From Streptomyces sp. TRM68367 (GTDB taxonomy: Bacteria > Actinomycetota > Actinomycetes > Streptomycetales > Streptomycetaceae), in contig NZ_JACTVI010000029.1 of assembly GCF_014495685.1 (NCBI RefSeq), forward strand, positions 23,223 through 87,222: DNA of 64,000 nt, read 5' to 3'. Within the stretch, counting starts at the first letter, position 1, and every line of letters starts with the position of its first letter. The notes under the pieces were generated by a model. It had not been told where the DNA came from and ran no database searches. It was given only the letters and a program-made list of their open reading frames with translations. Made by a program: the position numbers and the translations under genes. Shown piece by piece: positions 17,010-25,759 of the stretch.

Positions 17010-17495
17010 TCAGGAAACGGCCGAACCGTCGACGGCGGCCGAGTTACCGAAGGCCGAGACCGCCTGGTAGTAGGTCCAGGCCGTGGCATCGCACGTCGAG
17101 CGGGATGCTCCGCTGTACGTGGCGCAGACCCGCTTCAGGTCCGCGTAGAAGGCGCTGTCCAGGCGGGACTTGTTCGCTTCGAAGGCGCCGGCCGCCTTGT
17201 AGTTGCGGTAGCCGAAGTCGTGGCGCGCGCACGCGTTCTTGAAGGGGAAGCCGAAGGGGTTGTCAGGGGACGTGGTGCAGTAGTCCGTCGACCAGTCGAA
17301 GCCGTAGGCGCTCCAGGCGGCCTGGTTCTCCCGGGCGGTGTTCCAGGCGGCGTAGCTCCCGGCGTCGGTCTGCGTCCAGGAGCTGAGCACCTGTGCCTTG
17401 TCCACCGGCGCGGCGCTCGCGTCGGCGGCGGACAGCAGCACGGCCGGCAGTGCGAGTGCAGCGGCGAAGAGCGGAGCGATGTGACGGCGGCGCAC
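17010..17495 (-). CDS. secreted prokaryotic phospholipase A2
   Basis: The 161-residue precursor has a Sec signal peptide (RRRHIAPLFAAALALPAVLL, ending ASA) and a mature domain of the Streptomyces violaceoruber PLA2 type. The catalytic His-Asp pair is in CARHDFGYRNY. Four cysteines allow two disulphides, and the Ca-binding loop lies near SYAAWNTARENQAAW. The enzyme hydrolyses the sn-2 ester of phospholipids outside the cell. GTG 17495 is set by GGAGG at 17502-17506. Its stop is 13 bases from the convergent aroF stop, leaving no room for a separate terminator. Confidence 0.92.
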   Translation of the reverse strand: MRRRHIAPLFAAALALPAVLLSAADASAAPVDKAQVLSSWTQTDAGSYAAWNTARENQAAWSAYGFDWSTDYCTTSPDNPFGFPFKNACARHDFGYRNYKAAGAFEANKSRLDSAFYADLKRVCATYSGASRSTCDATAWTYYQAVSAFGNSAAVDGSAVS

Positions 17496-17715
17496 GCCTA
17501 CCTCCAGTGGGTGTGAGGGAACGGCACGCTTCCGGATCGGAAACGAAGGGCCATCAGCATCGCCAGCCCCGTTAACCCGGCGATATCGCCGCCGACCGGC
17601 AGTGTCGGCCGCACCGAACCGGTCAACTCCCTGCGGCCGTGCGCGCCTTGAGAAACGCCAGGAGAGCCCGGGCCTGGGTTTGCCCGGGGCCGACAGACCA
17701 TGAGGAGGACCAGAA

Positions 17716-20112
17716 GTGATCCGTATCCCGCGTGCGGCGGCCACCGTGGCAGTGGCCCTCGCGGTGGCTGCTGGGTTACCGGGGCCGGGGCGGGCGGCAC
17801 CGGAACCGGAGCCCGGGCGGCCGTCGACTCCATTGTCCCCGGGCCTTCCAGAAGGCTGGCGGATCACCGGCTCCTGGCAGTCGGGGGAGCTGGTGTGGCG
17901 CTCGCCCGAGAGGGTGCCGGCGGGCGATGCCCGGGTCGAGTTCCACAGCGGCGACCGCCCGCTGGGCACCCCGGAACCTTCTGCGGACGGGCGCACCTTC
18001 CGGCTTCCGCTCGCCGGGGTACGCCTCGGCAAGACGGACGACCTGCGGGTCGTTGCCGCGGGACGCCGCCTGGAAGCGGCCGGAGTGAAGACCACGCGCG
18101 ACCGCCAGAGAAGTGACGGTGCCTCAGCTCCCGGCCCCCTGCCGCTGACGGCGACCGTGAGCGACATCGATCCCGGCGTCGCCGGCCCGTTTCGCACCGT
18201 CAGCGGTGAGTACTCCCTGCCGTCGGTGCGCCTGCCCGGCTACGACGCCGAGGTGGAGATGCGGGCCGAGGTCGTCGCGCCGCAGGGCGCCCCGGGCCGG
18301 CGCCCGCTGGCGCTGTTCCTGCACGGCCGCCACGCCACCTGCTTCAAGGGCGACGACCTGGACGACCTGTCCATGGAATGGCCGTGCCCGACGGGCGCGA
18401 AGCCGGTGCCGAGCCACCGCGGCTACCTGCACGACCAGGAACTCCTGGCCTCCCAGGGCTATTTGACGGTCTCGATCTCGGCCAACGGTATCAACGCCCA
18501 GGACTGGAGACCCGACGACGCCGGCGCACAGGCCCGGTCCTCGCTCGTACGGCTGCACCTGGCGCGCTGGGCGGACTGGGCAGCCGACCCGGCCACGGCC
18601 CCCGCGATCGCGCGGAAGGCGCCGAGGGCCGACCTCGGCCGAGTCCTGCTGGTGGGCCATTCCCGGGGCGGCGAGGGCGTCAACCGGGCCGCGCTGGACA
18701 GCCTCACCCCACCGCCCGCCTTCCAGGACGGCTACCACGGCCAGACCCGCTGGACGATACGCGGAACCGTCCTGATCGGCCCCACGGCCTTCGGCCAGAA
18801 CCCCGAACCCGACGTGCCGTCCATGACGATCCTGCCGGGCTGCGACGGCGACGTCCTCGACCTCCAGGGCGAGATCTACGTCGACGGCACCCGAGGGGTC
18901 AGCCGCGGCAGGGCCCTGCACAGCGCCGTCTACATGATCGGCGCGAACCACAACTACTTCAACAGCGAGTGGACCCCCGGCCAGGCCACCGCCCCGGCCG
19001 ACGACGACTTCTCCTACGGCGGCGACGAGCACGACCCGCTGTGCTCCCCCGGCACCGCCAGCCGGCTGACCGCCGGGCAGCAGCAGCGAGCGGGCTCGAC
19101 GTACATAGCCGCCGCGGCCAGGCTGTTCGTCGCCGGTGACGACCGGGTCCGCCTGCTGCTCGACGGGGCGCCGACGCGCGCCGCCTCCGCCGGCCCCGCC
19201 CGCGTGGCCACCCACGCCGTCGGCGCCGCCCGCTCCGGGGCGTTCCGGCCGGACTCCTCGACCACGATCAGCGGCGGCCGGCTGTGCTCCCAGGTGAACC
19301 CGAGCCCCAGCGTCTCCTGCCTGCCCTCCGGCCTCGAATCCGCCTCTCCCCACTTCGCGCCTTGGAGGATGGTGACCGCCAAGGAGCCGGGCCGCTACGC
19401 ACTGGCCATGAACTGGACCCGCCCCGGCACCGCCACCCGGCTCAGCCCCGCCCGCCCGGTGTCCCTGTCCGGCGCCGAGGCGCTGACCCTGCGCGTGATC
19501 GTCCCGCCGAACACCACCGGCACGAAGCTGGACGTCGCCCTCACCGACACCTCCGGCAAGCAGGCCTCCCTCGGTCAGGTCCGCGTCGACGGCCTGCCGG
19601 GCACCAGCCGGACCTCCTCCTACTGGGCGCGCGAGGTCCGCGTGCCGCTGTCCGCCGCGGCCAGGGCCCGCATCGACCTCACCCACGTCAAGACCCTGCG
19701 GCTTACCCCGCGTAACGTGTCCGGGAAGGCCTGGCTGATGGACGCCTACGGCTGGCGCCCCGGCACCCCCGCGGCCGAGCCCACGAAGCCGACGCGCGTG
19801 GACGTCGGCCGGTTGACCGTCAAGGAGGGCGACTCCGGCACACGCACCTACCGCGTGCCGGTCAGGGTGTCAGGCTCGGGCAGCGGCGAGGTCCGGCTGT
19901 TCGTGGGCAGGCCGGGCAGCGATTACCCGGTCGTACGCTCGGTGACGGTCCGGCCGGAAACCCGCGTCGACATCCCGGTGACGGTCGAAGGCAACACCGG
20001 CTACGGCGACGATGTCGACCACCCGGTGTCCGTCAAGACCGTGCGCGGCGCCGTGGTCGGCTCCTTCCGGGGCGGAATCACCGTGGAGAACGACGACCCA
20101 AGCCCACGGTGA
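17716..20112 (+). CDS. secreted alpha/beta-hydrolase with C-terminal Calx-beta-like domain, probably cut short by frameshift
   Basis: The protein has a signal peptide (ATVAVALAVAAGLPG). An esterase domain at about 150-470 contains LALFLHGRHATC and the nucleophile elbow VGHSRGGEG. A beta-rich region follows, then a Calx-beta-like module at about 695-797 (RLTVKEGDSGTRTYRVPV). The frame ends at 20112, but a second module continues in another frame. A one-base loss near 20098 (two Cs where an intact reading would need three before AAG) explains both. GTG 17716 follows AGGAGG. Substrate unknown; the neighbouring PLA2 hints at lipid or polymer breakdown outside the cell. Confidence 0.75.
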   Translation: MIRIPRAAATVAVALAVAAGLPGPGRAAPEPEPGRPSTPLSPGLPEGWRITGSWQSGELVWRSPERVPAGDARVEFHSGDRPLGTPEPSADGRTFRLPLAGVRLGKTDDLRVVAAGRRLEAAGVKTTRDRQRSDGASAPGPLPLTATVSDIDPGVAGPFRTVSGEYSLPSVRLPGYDAEVEMRAEVVAPQGAPGRRPLALFLHGRHATCFKGDDLDDLSMEWPCPTGAKPVPSHRGYLHDQELLASQGYLTVSISANGINAQDWRPDDAGAQARSSLVRLHLARWADWAADPATAPAIARKAPRADLGRVLLVGHSRGGEGVNRAALDSLTPPPAFQDGYHGQTRWTIRGTVLIGPTAFGQNPEPDVPSMTILPGCDGDVLDLQGEIYVDGTRGVSRGRALHSAVYMIGANHNYFNSEWTPGQATAPADDDFSYGGDEHDPLCSPGTASRLTAGQQQRAGSTYIAAAARLFVAGDDRVRLLLDGAPTRAASAGPARVATHAVGAARSGAFRPDSSTTISGGRLCSQVNPSPSVSCLPSGLESASPHFAPWRMVTAKEPGRYALAMNWTRPGTATRLSPARPVSLSGAEALTLRVIVPPNTTGTKLDVALTDTSGKQASLGQVRVDGLPGTSRTSSYWAREVRVPLSAAARARIDLTHVKTLRLTPRNVSGKAWLMDAYGWRPGTPAAEPTKPTRVDVGRLTVKEGDSGTRTYRVPVRVSGSGSGEVRLFVGRPGSDYPVVRSVTVRPETRVDIPVTVEGNTGYGDDVDHPVSVKTVRGAVVGSFRGGITVENDDPSPR

Positions 20113-20447
20113 CCGTGATGCCGGTCGCCGACCAGGTCACCGAGGGACAGCTGCTGCCTTGGGGGATCACCCTCTTGGAACCCGCCGACGACCCCCTGGA
20201 AGGGGAACTGCTCCGGACTGCCCAGTTGCCGGACGACCCGAAGTGTCCGGCAGCGCCAAGCGGTCACGCCTTCGGACTGCGGTTCGAACCGGAGGGCACC
20301 CGCCGCATCGACGTGACGGTGCCCACCGTCACCGACCAGGTGAGGGAAGTGACGGAGTCGCTGCGGCTGCGTCTGCGGACCTACGACGACAACAGGGGAC
20401 CGGCCGAGGGCCCGGAAGTCACCTGCACGGTGCGCGACGGGTCGTAG
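20109..20447 (+). pseudogene. frameshifted C-terminal Calx-beta-like module of the preceding secreted hydrolase
   Basis: Read from about 20098, this frame gives PKPTVTVMPVADQVTEGQLL, which continues the beta-sandwich repeat pattern of the hydrolase (compare RLTVKEGDSG upstream). The open frame formally starts at GTG 20109 with a GTGA overlap, so separate translation by coupling is conceivable. It has no signal peptide of its own and is only 112 residues, so a detached 3' end is more likely. Confidence 0.65.
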
Positions 20448-20783
20448 CGAAGCGCCATGCCGTAACGAGGCTCCATGGAGTACCGTCGGCTCTCCCCCTC
20501 CCACGGCAAGAACCGCCGGCACCGCCGTGCTGGAACACCGACTGCTCCAGTCGGGCGCTGGCGCCGTAGGGCGCGGCGCAGGCCGGAGCGACATCAGTGT
20601 CTTGCTACGACTGGCGGGTGTGGGAGCAGCAACTCCCAATCCACTGTCAAGGACGTCCCCGTTGTCTCGGAATCACACGGTGGAGGCCATGACAGGCGGT
20701 GCTTGGCAACTCCTCTCGGCCGCCTTTTGCTGACCAGGACCCCAACATCGTGCCTCTGACCTGCACATATGCCTCAGGCGTAG
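20448..20783. other. 336-base gap with degraded sequence, possibly a rhomboid 5' remnant
   Basis: No complete gene is seen. A short in-frame stretch near 20695-20730 reads GGAWQLLSAAF, which resembles the WxLLTxxFLH segment of rhomboid proteases and may be the lost 5' end of the rhomboid relic that follows. The rest has no recognisable content. Confidence 0.4.
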
Positions 20784-21234
20784 ATGTACGGCAACAACAT
20801 CGAGGACCGCCTGGGCCACATCCGCTTCGCGCTGTTCTACGGGGTCTGCGGCTACACGTCGGCGTACGGCTTCGCACTGCTCAACGCCGGCTCGGGCCAG
20901 CCGATGCTCGGGGCCTCGGGCGCGATCGCGGGCGTCCTGGGTGCCTATCTGCTGCTGCATCCTACGGCGCGGCTGGGTCCTCGTGCCCTTCCTGGTCTTC
21001 CTGCCGCTCAGGCTGCCCGCCTGGATCGTGCTGGGCTCGTGGTTCGTGCTCCAGGCGGTGTACTCCTCCGGCCAGGCCGTCACCGACGCGGGCACCGTGG
21101 CGTACGTGGCACACGTCGTCGGCTTCGCCACCGGCATGCTGATCGCCTGGCCGCTGCGCCGCGGCACGACACCGCCGCCGGAGCCGCCCGGCCTGCTGTT
21201 CGGCAGGCAGGCCCGGCCCCGGCACCCGTGGTGA
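20784..21234 (+). pseudogene. rhomboid-family intramembrane serine protease relic
   Basis: The first frame reads YGNNIEDRLGHIRFALFYGV and GASGAIAGVLGAYLLLHP, with the catalytic GxSG serine. A frame change near 20970 moves to WVLVPFLVFLPLRLPAWIVL and VAHVVGFATGML, with the catalytic His. The N-terminal membrane helices are missing, and a TAG stop sits directly before ATG 20784. Catalytic Ser and His therefore lie in different frames, and the product cannot be a working rhomboid. Confidence 0.82.
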
Positions 21235-21235
21235 G

Positions 21236-22303
21236 TCAGCGGCCGGTCTCCGTGTGGACGTACTCCACGAGCCGGGTCAGCGCGTCCGGGTCGGTGGACG
21301 GCAGTACGCCGTGACCGAGGTTGAACACATGGCCCTCGAGGCCCGCCGCCGTGTCCAGGACCTCGCGGGCCCTGGCCGCCACGGCCTCTCGCGGGGCGAA
21401 CAGGACGGTCGGGTCGAGGTTGCCCTGGAGCGCCTTGCCGGGGCCGACGCGGCGGGCGGCCTCGTCGAGCGGGACACGCCAGTCGACGCCGACGACGTCC
21501 GCGCCGGCCTCGCCCATGAGGCCGAGGAGTTCACCGGTGCCGACGCCGAAGTGGATGCGCGGGACGCCGTACGCCGCCACGGCCTCGAAGACCTTGCGGG
21601 ACGCGGGCAGCACGGATCCCCGGTAGTCCACGGGGGCGAGGGCGCCGGCCCAGGAGTCGAACAGCTGGACCGCCGACGCGCCCGCCTCGATCTGGACCTT
21701 GAGGAAGGCGGCCGTGATGTCCGCGAGGCGGTCGAGCAGGTCGGCCCACAGCGCGGGGTCGCCGTACATCATCGCCTTGGCGTTCTCGTACGTGCGGGAC
21801 GGACCGCCCTCGACGAGGTAGCTCGCGAGGGTGAACGGGGCGCCCGCGAAACCGATGAGCGGAGTGGTGCCGAGTTCGCGGGTGAGCAGGCCGATGGCCT
21901 CGGTGACGTAGGAGACGTCCTCGGGGGTCAGGTCGCGCAGCTGTGCCAGGTCCGCGCGGGTACGGATGGGGCGCTCGACGACCGGGCCGACGCCGGGCTT
22001 GATGTCGAGGTCGACGCCGATGGCCTTGAGCGGGACGACGATGTCGCTGAAGTAGATCGCCGCGTCCACGTTGTGCCGGCGCACCGGCTGGAGCGTGATC
22101 TCGGTGACCAGCTCGGGCCGCATGCAGGACTCCAGCATCGGGATGCCCTCGCGGACCTTGCGGTACTCCGGCAGGGAGCGCCCGGCCTGCCGCATGAACC
22201 ACACGGGCGTGTGCGGCACCGGTTCGCGTCTGCACGCCTTGAGGAACGGAGAGTCGTACGTCGCGGTCGGCTGCTGGCCCGAGGGGCTTCCGTTGGCACT
22301 CAC
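21236..22303 (-). CDS. hemE: uroporphyrinogen III decarboxylase
   Basis: HemE removes four carboxyl groups from uroporphyrinogen III to give coproporphyrinogen III in haem synthesis. The 355 residues fit the family. They show PVWFMRQAGRSLPEYRKVRE near the N-terminus, the IYFSDIVVPLKAIGVDLDI segment with the catalytic Asp region, FAGAPFTLASYLVEGG, and VFNLGHGVLPSTDPD near the end. GTG 22303 gives the usual VSANGSPSGQQ start; ATG 22336 is an in-frame alternative. Divergent from the DUF3000 gene, as in S. coelicolor. Confidence 0.95.
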   Translation of the reverse strand: MSANGSPSGQQPTATYDSPFLKACRREPVPHTPVWFMRQAGRSLPEYRKVREGIPMLESCMRPELVTEITLQPVRRHNVDAAIYFSDIVVPLKAIGVDLDIKPGVGPVVERPIRTRADLAQLRDLTPEDVSYVTEAIGLLTRELGTTPLIGFAGAPFTLASYLVEGGPSRTYENAKAMMYGDPALWADLLDRLADITAAFLKVQIEAGASAVQLFDSWAGALAPVDYRGSVLPASRKVFEAVAAYGVPRIHFGVGTGELLGLMGEAGADVVGVDWRVPLDEAARRVGPGKALQGNLDPTVLFAPREAVAARAREVLDTAAGLEGHVFNLGHGVLPSTDPDALTRLVEYVHTETGR

Positions 22304-22347
22304 GACGGCAAGTCTCGCATGACGGTCGCCGGTCACTTACCCGGTGT

Positions 22348-22395
22348 GGGGGTTGCCCGGCGCGGGGGTTGCCCGGCGCGGGGGTTGCCCGGGGC
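22348..22395. repeat. three tandem 16-bp repeats upstream of hemE
   Basis: The unit gggggttgcccggcgc occurs at 22348-22363 and 22364-22379, and as a near copy ending ggggc at 22380-22395. It lies just upstream of hemE within the hemE-DUF3000 divergent region. The function is unknown; copy number may vary between strains. Confidence 0.7.
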
Positions 22396-22532
22396 GGGGT
22401 CGCTCGCCCACGCCTGTGGGGTGCCTCCCTGGGCCTCAGGGCACTGGGGGAGCCACGGCTGCCCTCAGCTGCGTATGCCCACATAGGGTGTCTAGCCCAG
22501 CGCCATAGCCCGGTTCCCCTTAATCTTCCCGC

Positions 22533-23207
22533 ATGGCTGCGGCTCAGGGACGACTGTCGGACGGCGCTGGCGGAATGGACGAAGCGAAGGACACCGAGGA
22601 AGAGGGTCGGCGTGCGGGCGCGGGCCCGCTGCCCTTCCGGGCCGCCGTCGACGCGCTGCGCACCGCGCGACTGCGGCCGCAGATCGAGGTGGAGCCGACC
22701 CGCGCACCGCAGCGGCTCGCCCCGTACGCGTACGCGCTGGAGGCCGCGGTCGTCGACGGCGACCAGGACCTGGCGGACGGCCGCCTGGTACTGCTGCACG
22801 ACCCGGCCGGGCACGACGCCTGGCGGGGCACCTTCCGGCTGGTGACGCTGGTGCGCGCGGAGCTGGAGGCGGAGATGGCCGCTGACCCGTTGCTGCCCGA
22901 CGTGTGCTGGTCCTGGCTGACCGGCGCGCTCCAGGCGCGCGGACTGACGTACGGCGAGCCGAGCGGCACCGTCACGCGCGCGAGTTCGCACTACTTCGGC
23001 GGGCTGGCGGAGCGTCCGTCGGCCTCGCAGATCGAGATCCGGGCGTCCTGGACGCCCCGCGAGGGCCTGGGCGGCGTTCCGGACACCGCCGCGCACCTGG
23101 CCTCCTGGTGCGATCTGCTCGCCCAGGTCGCGGGGTTGCCGCCGGCCGGTCCGGGCGACGCGTCGGTGGTGACGCTGCCCCAGCGGCGCGGCCCGCAGTC
23201 CTGCTGA
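22533..23207 (+). CDS. DUF3000 family protein
   Basis: This 224-residue cytoplasmic protein of unknown function is conserved beside hemE in actinomycetes. It has an acidic N-terminus, then PLPFRAAVDALRTARLRPQIE at about 32-52 and VVLLHDP-like and WRGTFRLVTLVRAELEAEM stretches. DVCWSWLTGALQARGL lies near 127 and SSHYFGGLAERPSASQIEIR near 155. No signal peptide or membrane segment is present. ATG 22533 gives the longest form; ATG 22575 is an alternative that removes a poorly conserved head. Confidence 0.85.
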   Translation: MAAAQGRLSDGAGGMDEAKDTEEEGRRAGAGPLPFRAAVDALRTARLRPQIEVEPTRAPQRLAPYAYALEAAVVDGDQDLADGRLVLLHDPAGHDAWRGTFRLVTLVRAELEAEMAADPLLPDVCWSWLTGALQARGLTYGEPSGTVTRASSHYFGGLAERPSASQIEIRASWTPREGLGGVPDTAAHLASWCDLLAQVAGLPPAGPGDASVVTLPQRRGPQSC

Positions 23208-23540
23208 TCCCGTTCGCCGTTCCCTGCGGTTCCCGTCGGGTTCCCGCCCTGTTTCCCTGTGTCAACCCTGTGACCCGCTCATGCACCCCATCCGACCGAT
23301 CACTTTGTCGATACGGACACATTCCGAAAAAATCAGCCACCCAATCGGGCCCGACCGAACCGATTCGTTCGTCGGGCGATCGATCGCGTGTCCGAATTGC
23401 ACAGATTGTTACTCACTGAATCGTGATCATTCTCTAAAGGACGCCGGGTTTGCTGCCGAAGACCACTGTGACCTTGAAAGCACGGTTCGTCCCGGCTTCA
23501 CCCCCACGAGCCGGCCCCGTCCCGCACCCCAGGAGGCCTG
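23208..23540. other. 333-base intergenic region, unusually AT-rich for this genome, upstream of a response regulator
   Basis: No gene is seen. Around 23281-23440 the base composition is clearly richer in A and T than the neighbours, with runs such as aaaaaatcag, and with cactgaatcgtgatcatt near 23415-23432. This looks like a long promoter or leader for the response regulator. No riboswitch or named operator could be recognised. Confidence 0.5.
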
Positions 23541-24203
23541 GTGTCCGTTCTACTTGAGCAGCCCGCAAGCCTGGTCGCCTACCGCCCGAACAAGCCGACC
23601 GCCATGGTGGTCGTGGCCGACCCGCGCGTCCGCTCCACCGTCACCCGCCACCTCTGGGCGCTCGGTGTGCGCGATGTCATCGAAGCCTCGTCCATCGCGG
23701 AGGCTCGTCCCCGCATCGGCAACCCCCGCGACATCTGCGTCGCCGACGTCCACCTGCCCGACGGCTCGGGCCTGACCCTGCTGTCGGAGACCCGCGCCGC
23801 CGGCTGGCCCAACGGCCTCGCCCTGTCCGCCGCCGACGACATCGGCGCCGTCCGCAACGCCCTCGCCGGCGGCGTGAAGGGTTACGTCGTCACCGGCACC
23901 CGTACGAACGTCGGGCTCCCCACCCGGCCGGGTGCCGCCCCCATCGGCGCCGCCGCCGCGCGTCTGCACCGCCGCCCCCCGGGTGCCCCGAGTCACCCGG
24001 GCGGCTACCGCGAACTGTCCGGCCGCGAGGTCGAGGTGCTGCGACTGGTCGCGGAGGGCCAGTCGAACAAAGCGATCGGCGTCTCCATGGGCCTGTCCGC
24101 GCTGACCGTCAAGAGCCACCTCGCCCGCATCGCCCGCAAGCTCGGCACCGGCGACCGCGCCGGAATGGTCGCGGTGGCCCTGCGCACCGGCATCATCCAC
24201 TGA
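23541..24203 (+). CDS. LuxR/NarL-type response regulator
   Basis: A receiver-like domain at about residues 20-125 is followed by a LuxR helix-turn-helix at about 155-215 (YRELSGREVEVLRLVAEGQS, then LTVKSHLARIARKLG). The receiver keeps the phospho-acceptor-type Asp in CVADVHLPDGSG, the Ser in LALSAADD and the Lys in GVKGYV. The usual acidic pair is reduced to a single Asp in VVADPRVR, so phosphorylation may be atypical. GTG 23541 follows AGGAGG at 23531-23536. No kinase gene is adjacent, making it an orphan regulator. Position next to hemE and RNase D matches S. coelicolor. Confidence 0.88.
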   Translation: MSVLLEQPASLVAYRPNKPTAMVVVADPRVRSTVTRHLWALGVRDVIEASSIAEARPRIGNPRDICVADVHLPDGSGLTLLSETRAAGWPNGLALSAADDIGAVRNALAGGVKGYVVTGTRTNVGLPTRPGAAPIGAAAARLHRRPPGAPSHPGGYRELSGREVEVLRLVAEGQSNKAIGVSMGLSALTVKSHLARIARKLGTGDRAGMVAVALRTGIIH

Positions 24204-24388
24204 CCGCACCCCCACCTGTTCCCACCCCTGTTCGCCGACGTGAACGGGCCCGGCCGCTGGCCCGGCTCAGGTCCGGCCCGCCCCGTGAGCCCGGCAGGGC
24301 ACCCGCCTGACTGGTTTACGACCCTTGAGCGCCCGTCGACGGAACGTTCCGTCGGCGGGCGCCGTCCATCCCCGGATACCCTTGACAG

Positions 24389-25678
24389 GTGACCGACGCC
24401 CAAGAGACCGCAGCAGACACTTCACTGCGAACCACCGGAGGCGCTCCTCCGGACGACGGCGGATCTTCTGCTACGGAGGCGCCGATCCCGTTGCTCGAAC
24501 CCCGCGAGGGCATCCCCCCGGTGATCGCTGACGAGGCCGCCCTCGCGGAGGTGATCGCCGCCTTCGCCGCCGGCTCCGGCCCCGTCGCCGTCGACGCCGA
24601 GCGCGCCTCCGGCTACCGCTACGGCCAGCGCGCCTACCTCGTCCAGCTGCGCCGGGAGGGCGCCGGGAGCGCGCTGATCGACCCCGTGGCCTGCCCCGAC
24701 CTGTCCGGCCTGGGCGAGGCGCTGTCCGGCGTGGAGTGGGTGCTGCACGCGGCCACCCAGGACCTGCCGTGCCTGCGCGAGATAGGTATGGTGCCCAGCC
24801 GCCTGTTCGACACCGAGCTGGCCGGGCGGCTCGCCGGGTTCCCGCGGGTCGGGCTCGGCGCGATGGTCGAGAACGTGCTCGGCTACGTCCTGGAGAAGGG
24901 CCACTCCGCGGTCGACTGGTCCACCCGGCCGCTGCCCGAGCCGTGGCTGCGGTATGCGGCGCTGGACGTGGAGCTGCTCGTCGATCTGCGGGACGCGCTG
25001 GAGAAGGAGCTGGACCGGCAGGGGAAACTGGAGTGGGCGCGGCAGGAGTTCGCGGCGATTGCGGCTGCGCCGCCGGCCGAGCCGCGGAAGGATCCGTGGC
25101 GGCGGACGTCCGGGATGCACAAGGTGCGGCGGCGTCGGCAGCTGGCTGTCGTAAGGGAGTTGTGGCAGACGCGGGATCGGATCGCGCAGCGGCGGGATGT
25201 GTCGCCGGGCAAGGTGTTGTCGGACGCCGCCATTGTGGAGGCCGCGTTGGCCCTGCCGGGCAACGTCCAGGCTTTGGCGGCGTTGAATGGGTTCGGGCAT
25301 CGCATGGGGCGGCGTCAGCTTGAGCAGTGGCAGGCCGCGGTGGATCGGGCCAAGGGGCTTTCCGATGCGCGGTTGCCCGCGCCGGGGCAGCCGGTGACGG
25401 GGCCACCGCCGCCGCGGGCCTGGGCCGACAAGGATCCCGCTGCGGCGGAGCGGCTCACTACGGCGCGGGCTGCGGTGACGGCGCTTGCCGAGCAGCTCAA
25501 TATGCCGCAGGAGAACTTGATTACGCCGGATACGGTTCGGCGGGTTTGCTGGGAGCCGCCGAAGGTCTTGAGTGCCGAGTCCGTGGGGGCTGCGCTGGCC
25601 GGTTACGGTGCGCGGGTGTGGCAGGTCGAGCTGGTGACGCCGGTGCTTCTGGGTGCGCTGGCTGTTGGGGGTGCCTAG
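24389..25678 (+). CDS. rnd: ribonuclease D (HRDC domain)
   Basis: The 429-residue 3'-5' exoribonuclease of the DEDD family has its first D-x-E in VAVDAERASGYRYGQRAYLV. HAATQDLPCLREIGM carries the second Asp motif. The YAALDVELLVDLRDALE motif with Tyr and Asp lies near 190. An HRDC domain follows (VRELWQTRDRIAQRRDVSPG, near 250). GTG 24389 is the start. It processes tRNA and other structured RNAs. A strong hairpin abuts the stop. Confidence 0.92.
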   Translation: MTDAQETAADTSLRTTGGAPPDDGGSSATEAPIPLLEPREGIPPVIADEAALAEVIAAFAAGSGPVAVDAERASGYRYGQRAYLVQLRREGAGSALIDPVACPDLSGLGEALSGVEWVLHAATQDLPCLREIGMVPSRLFDTELAGRLAGFPRVGLGAMVENVLGYVLEKGHSAVDWSTRPLPEPWLRYAALDVELLVDLRDALEKELDRQGKLEWARQEFAAIAAAPPAEPRKDPWRRTSGMHKVRRRRQLAVVRELWQTRDRIAQRRDVSPGKVLSDAAIVEAALALPGNVQALAALNGFGHRMGRRQLEQWQAAVDRAKGLSDARLPAPGQPVTGPPPPRAWADKDPAAAERLTTARAAVTALAEQLNMPQENLITPDTVRRVCWEPPKVLSAESVGAALAGYGARVWQVELVTPVLLGALAVGGA

Positions 25679-25708
25679 CCGCCGTAGGAGTCTTTGTCGT
25701 ACGGCGGC
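25678..25708 (+). terminator. terminator hairpin after rnd
   Basis: A perfect 9-bp stem, gccgccgta (25678-25686) with tacggcggc (25700-25708), begins at the last base of the rnd stop codon. It has a 13-base loop and no T run, typical of Streptomyces. Confidence 0.7.
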
Positions 25709-25719
25709 TGCGGGTTCTA

Positions 25720-25752
25720 GTGGCTTGTCGCCCGGTTCCCCGCGCCCCTTAG
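25720..25752. repeat. Streptomyces-type intergenic repeat element
   Basis: On the minus strand this reads aaggggcgcggggaaccggg followed by cgacaagcca, and acccgcagcc lies just beyond. It matches the widespread Streptomyces intergenic element remembered as GGGGCGCGGGGAAC followed by GCGACCAGCC and ACCCGCA. It lies between convergent rnd and an ABC permease gene and may serve as a terminator. Confidence 0.55.
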
Positions 25753-25759
25753 AGGTGGG

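Noticed and set aside
18124..19686. Long antisense frame over the secreted hydrolase
   Set aside because: Low-complexity Gly/Ala/Arg translation and no ribosome site; shadow of the real gene.
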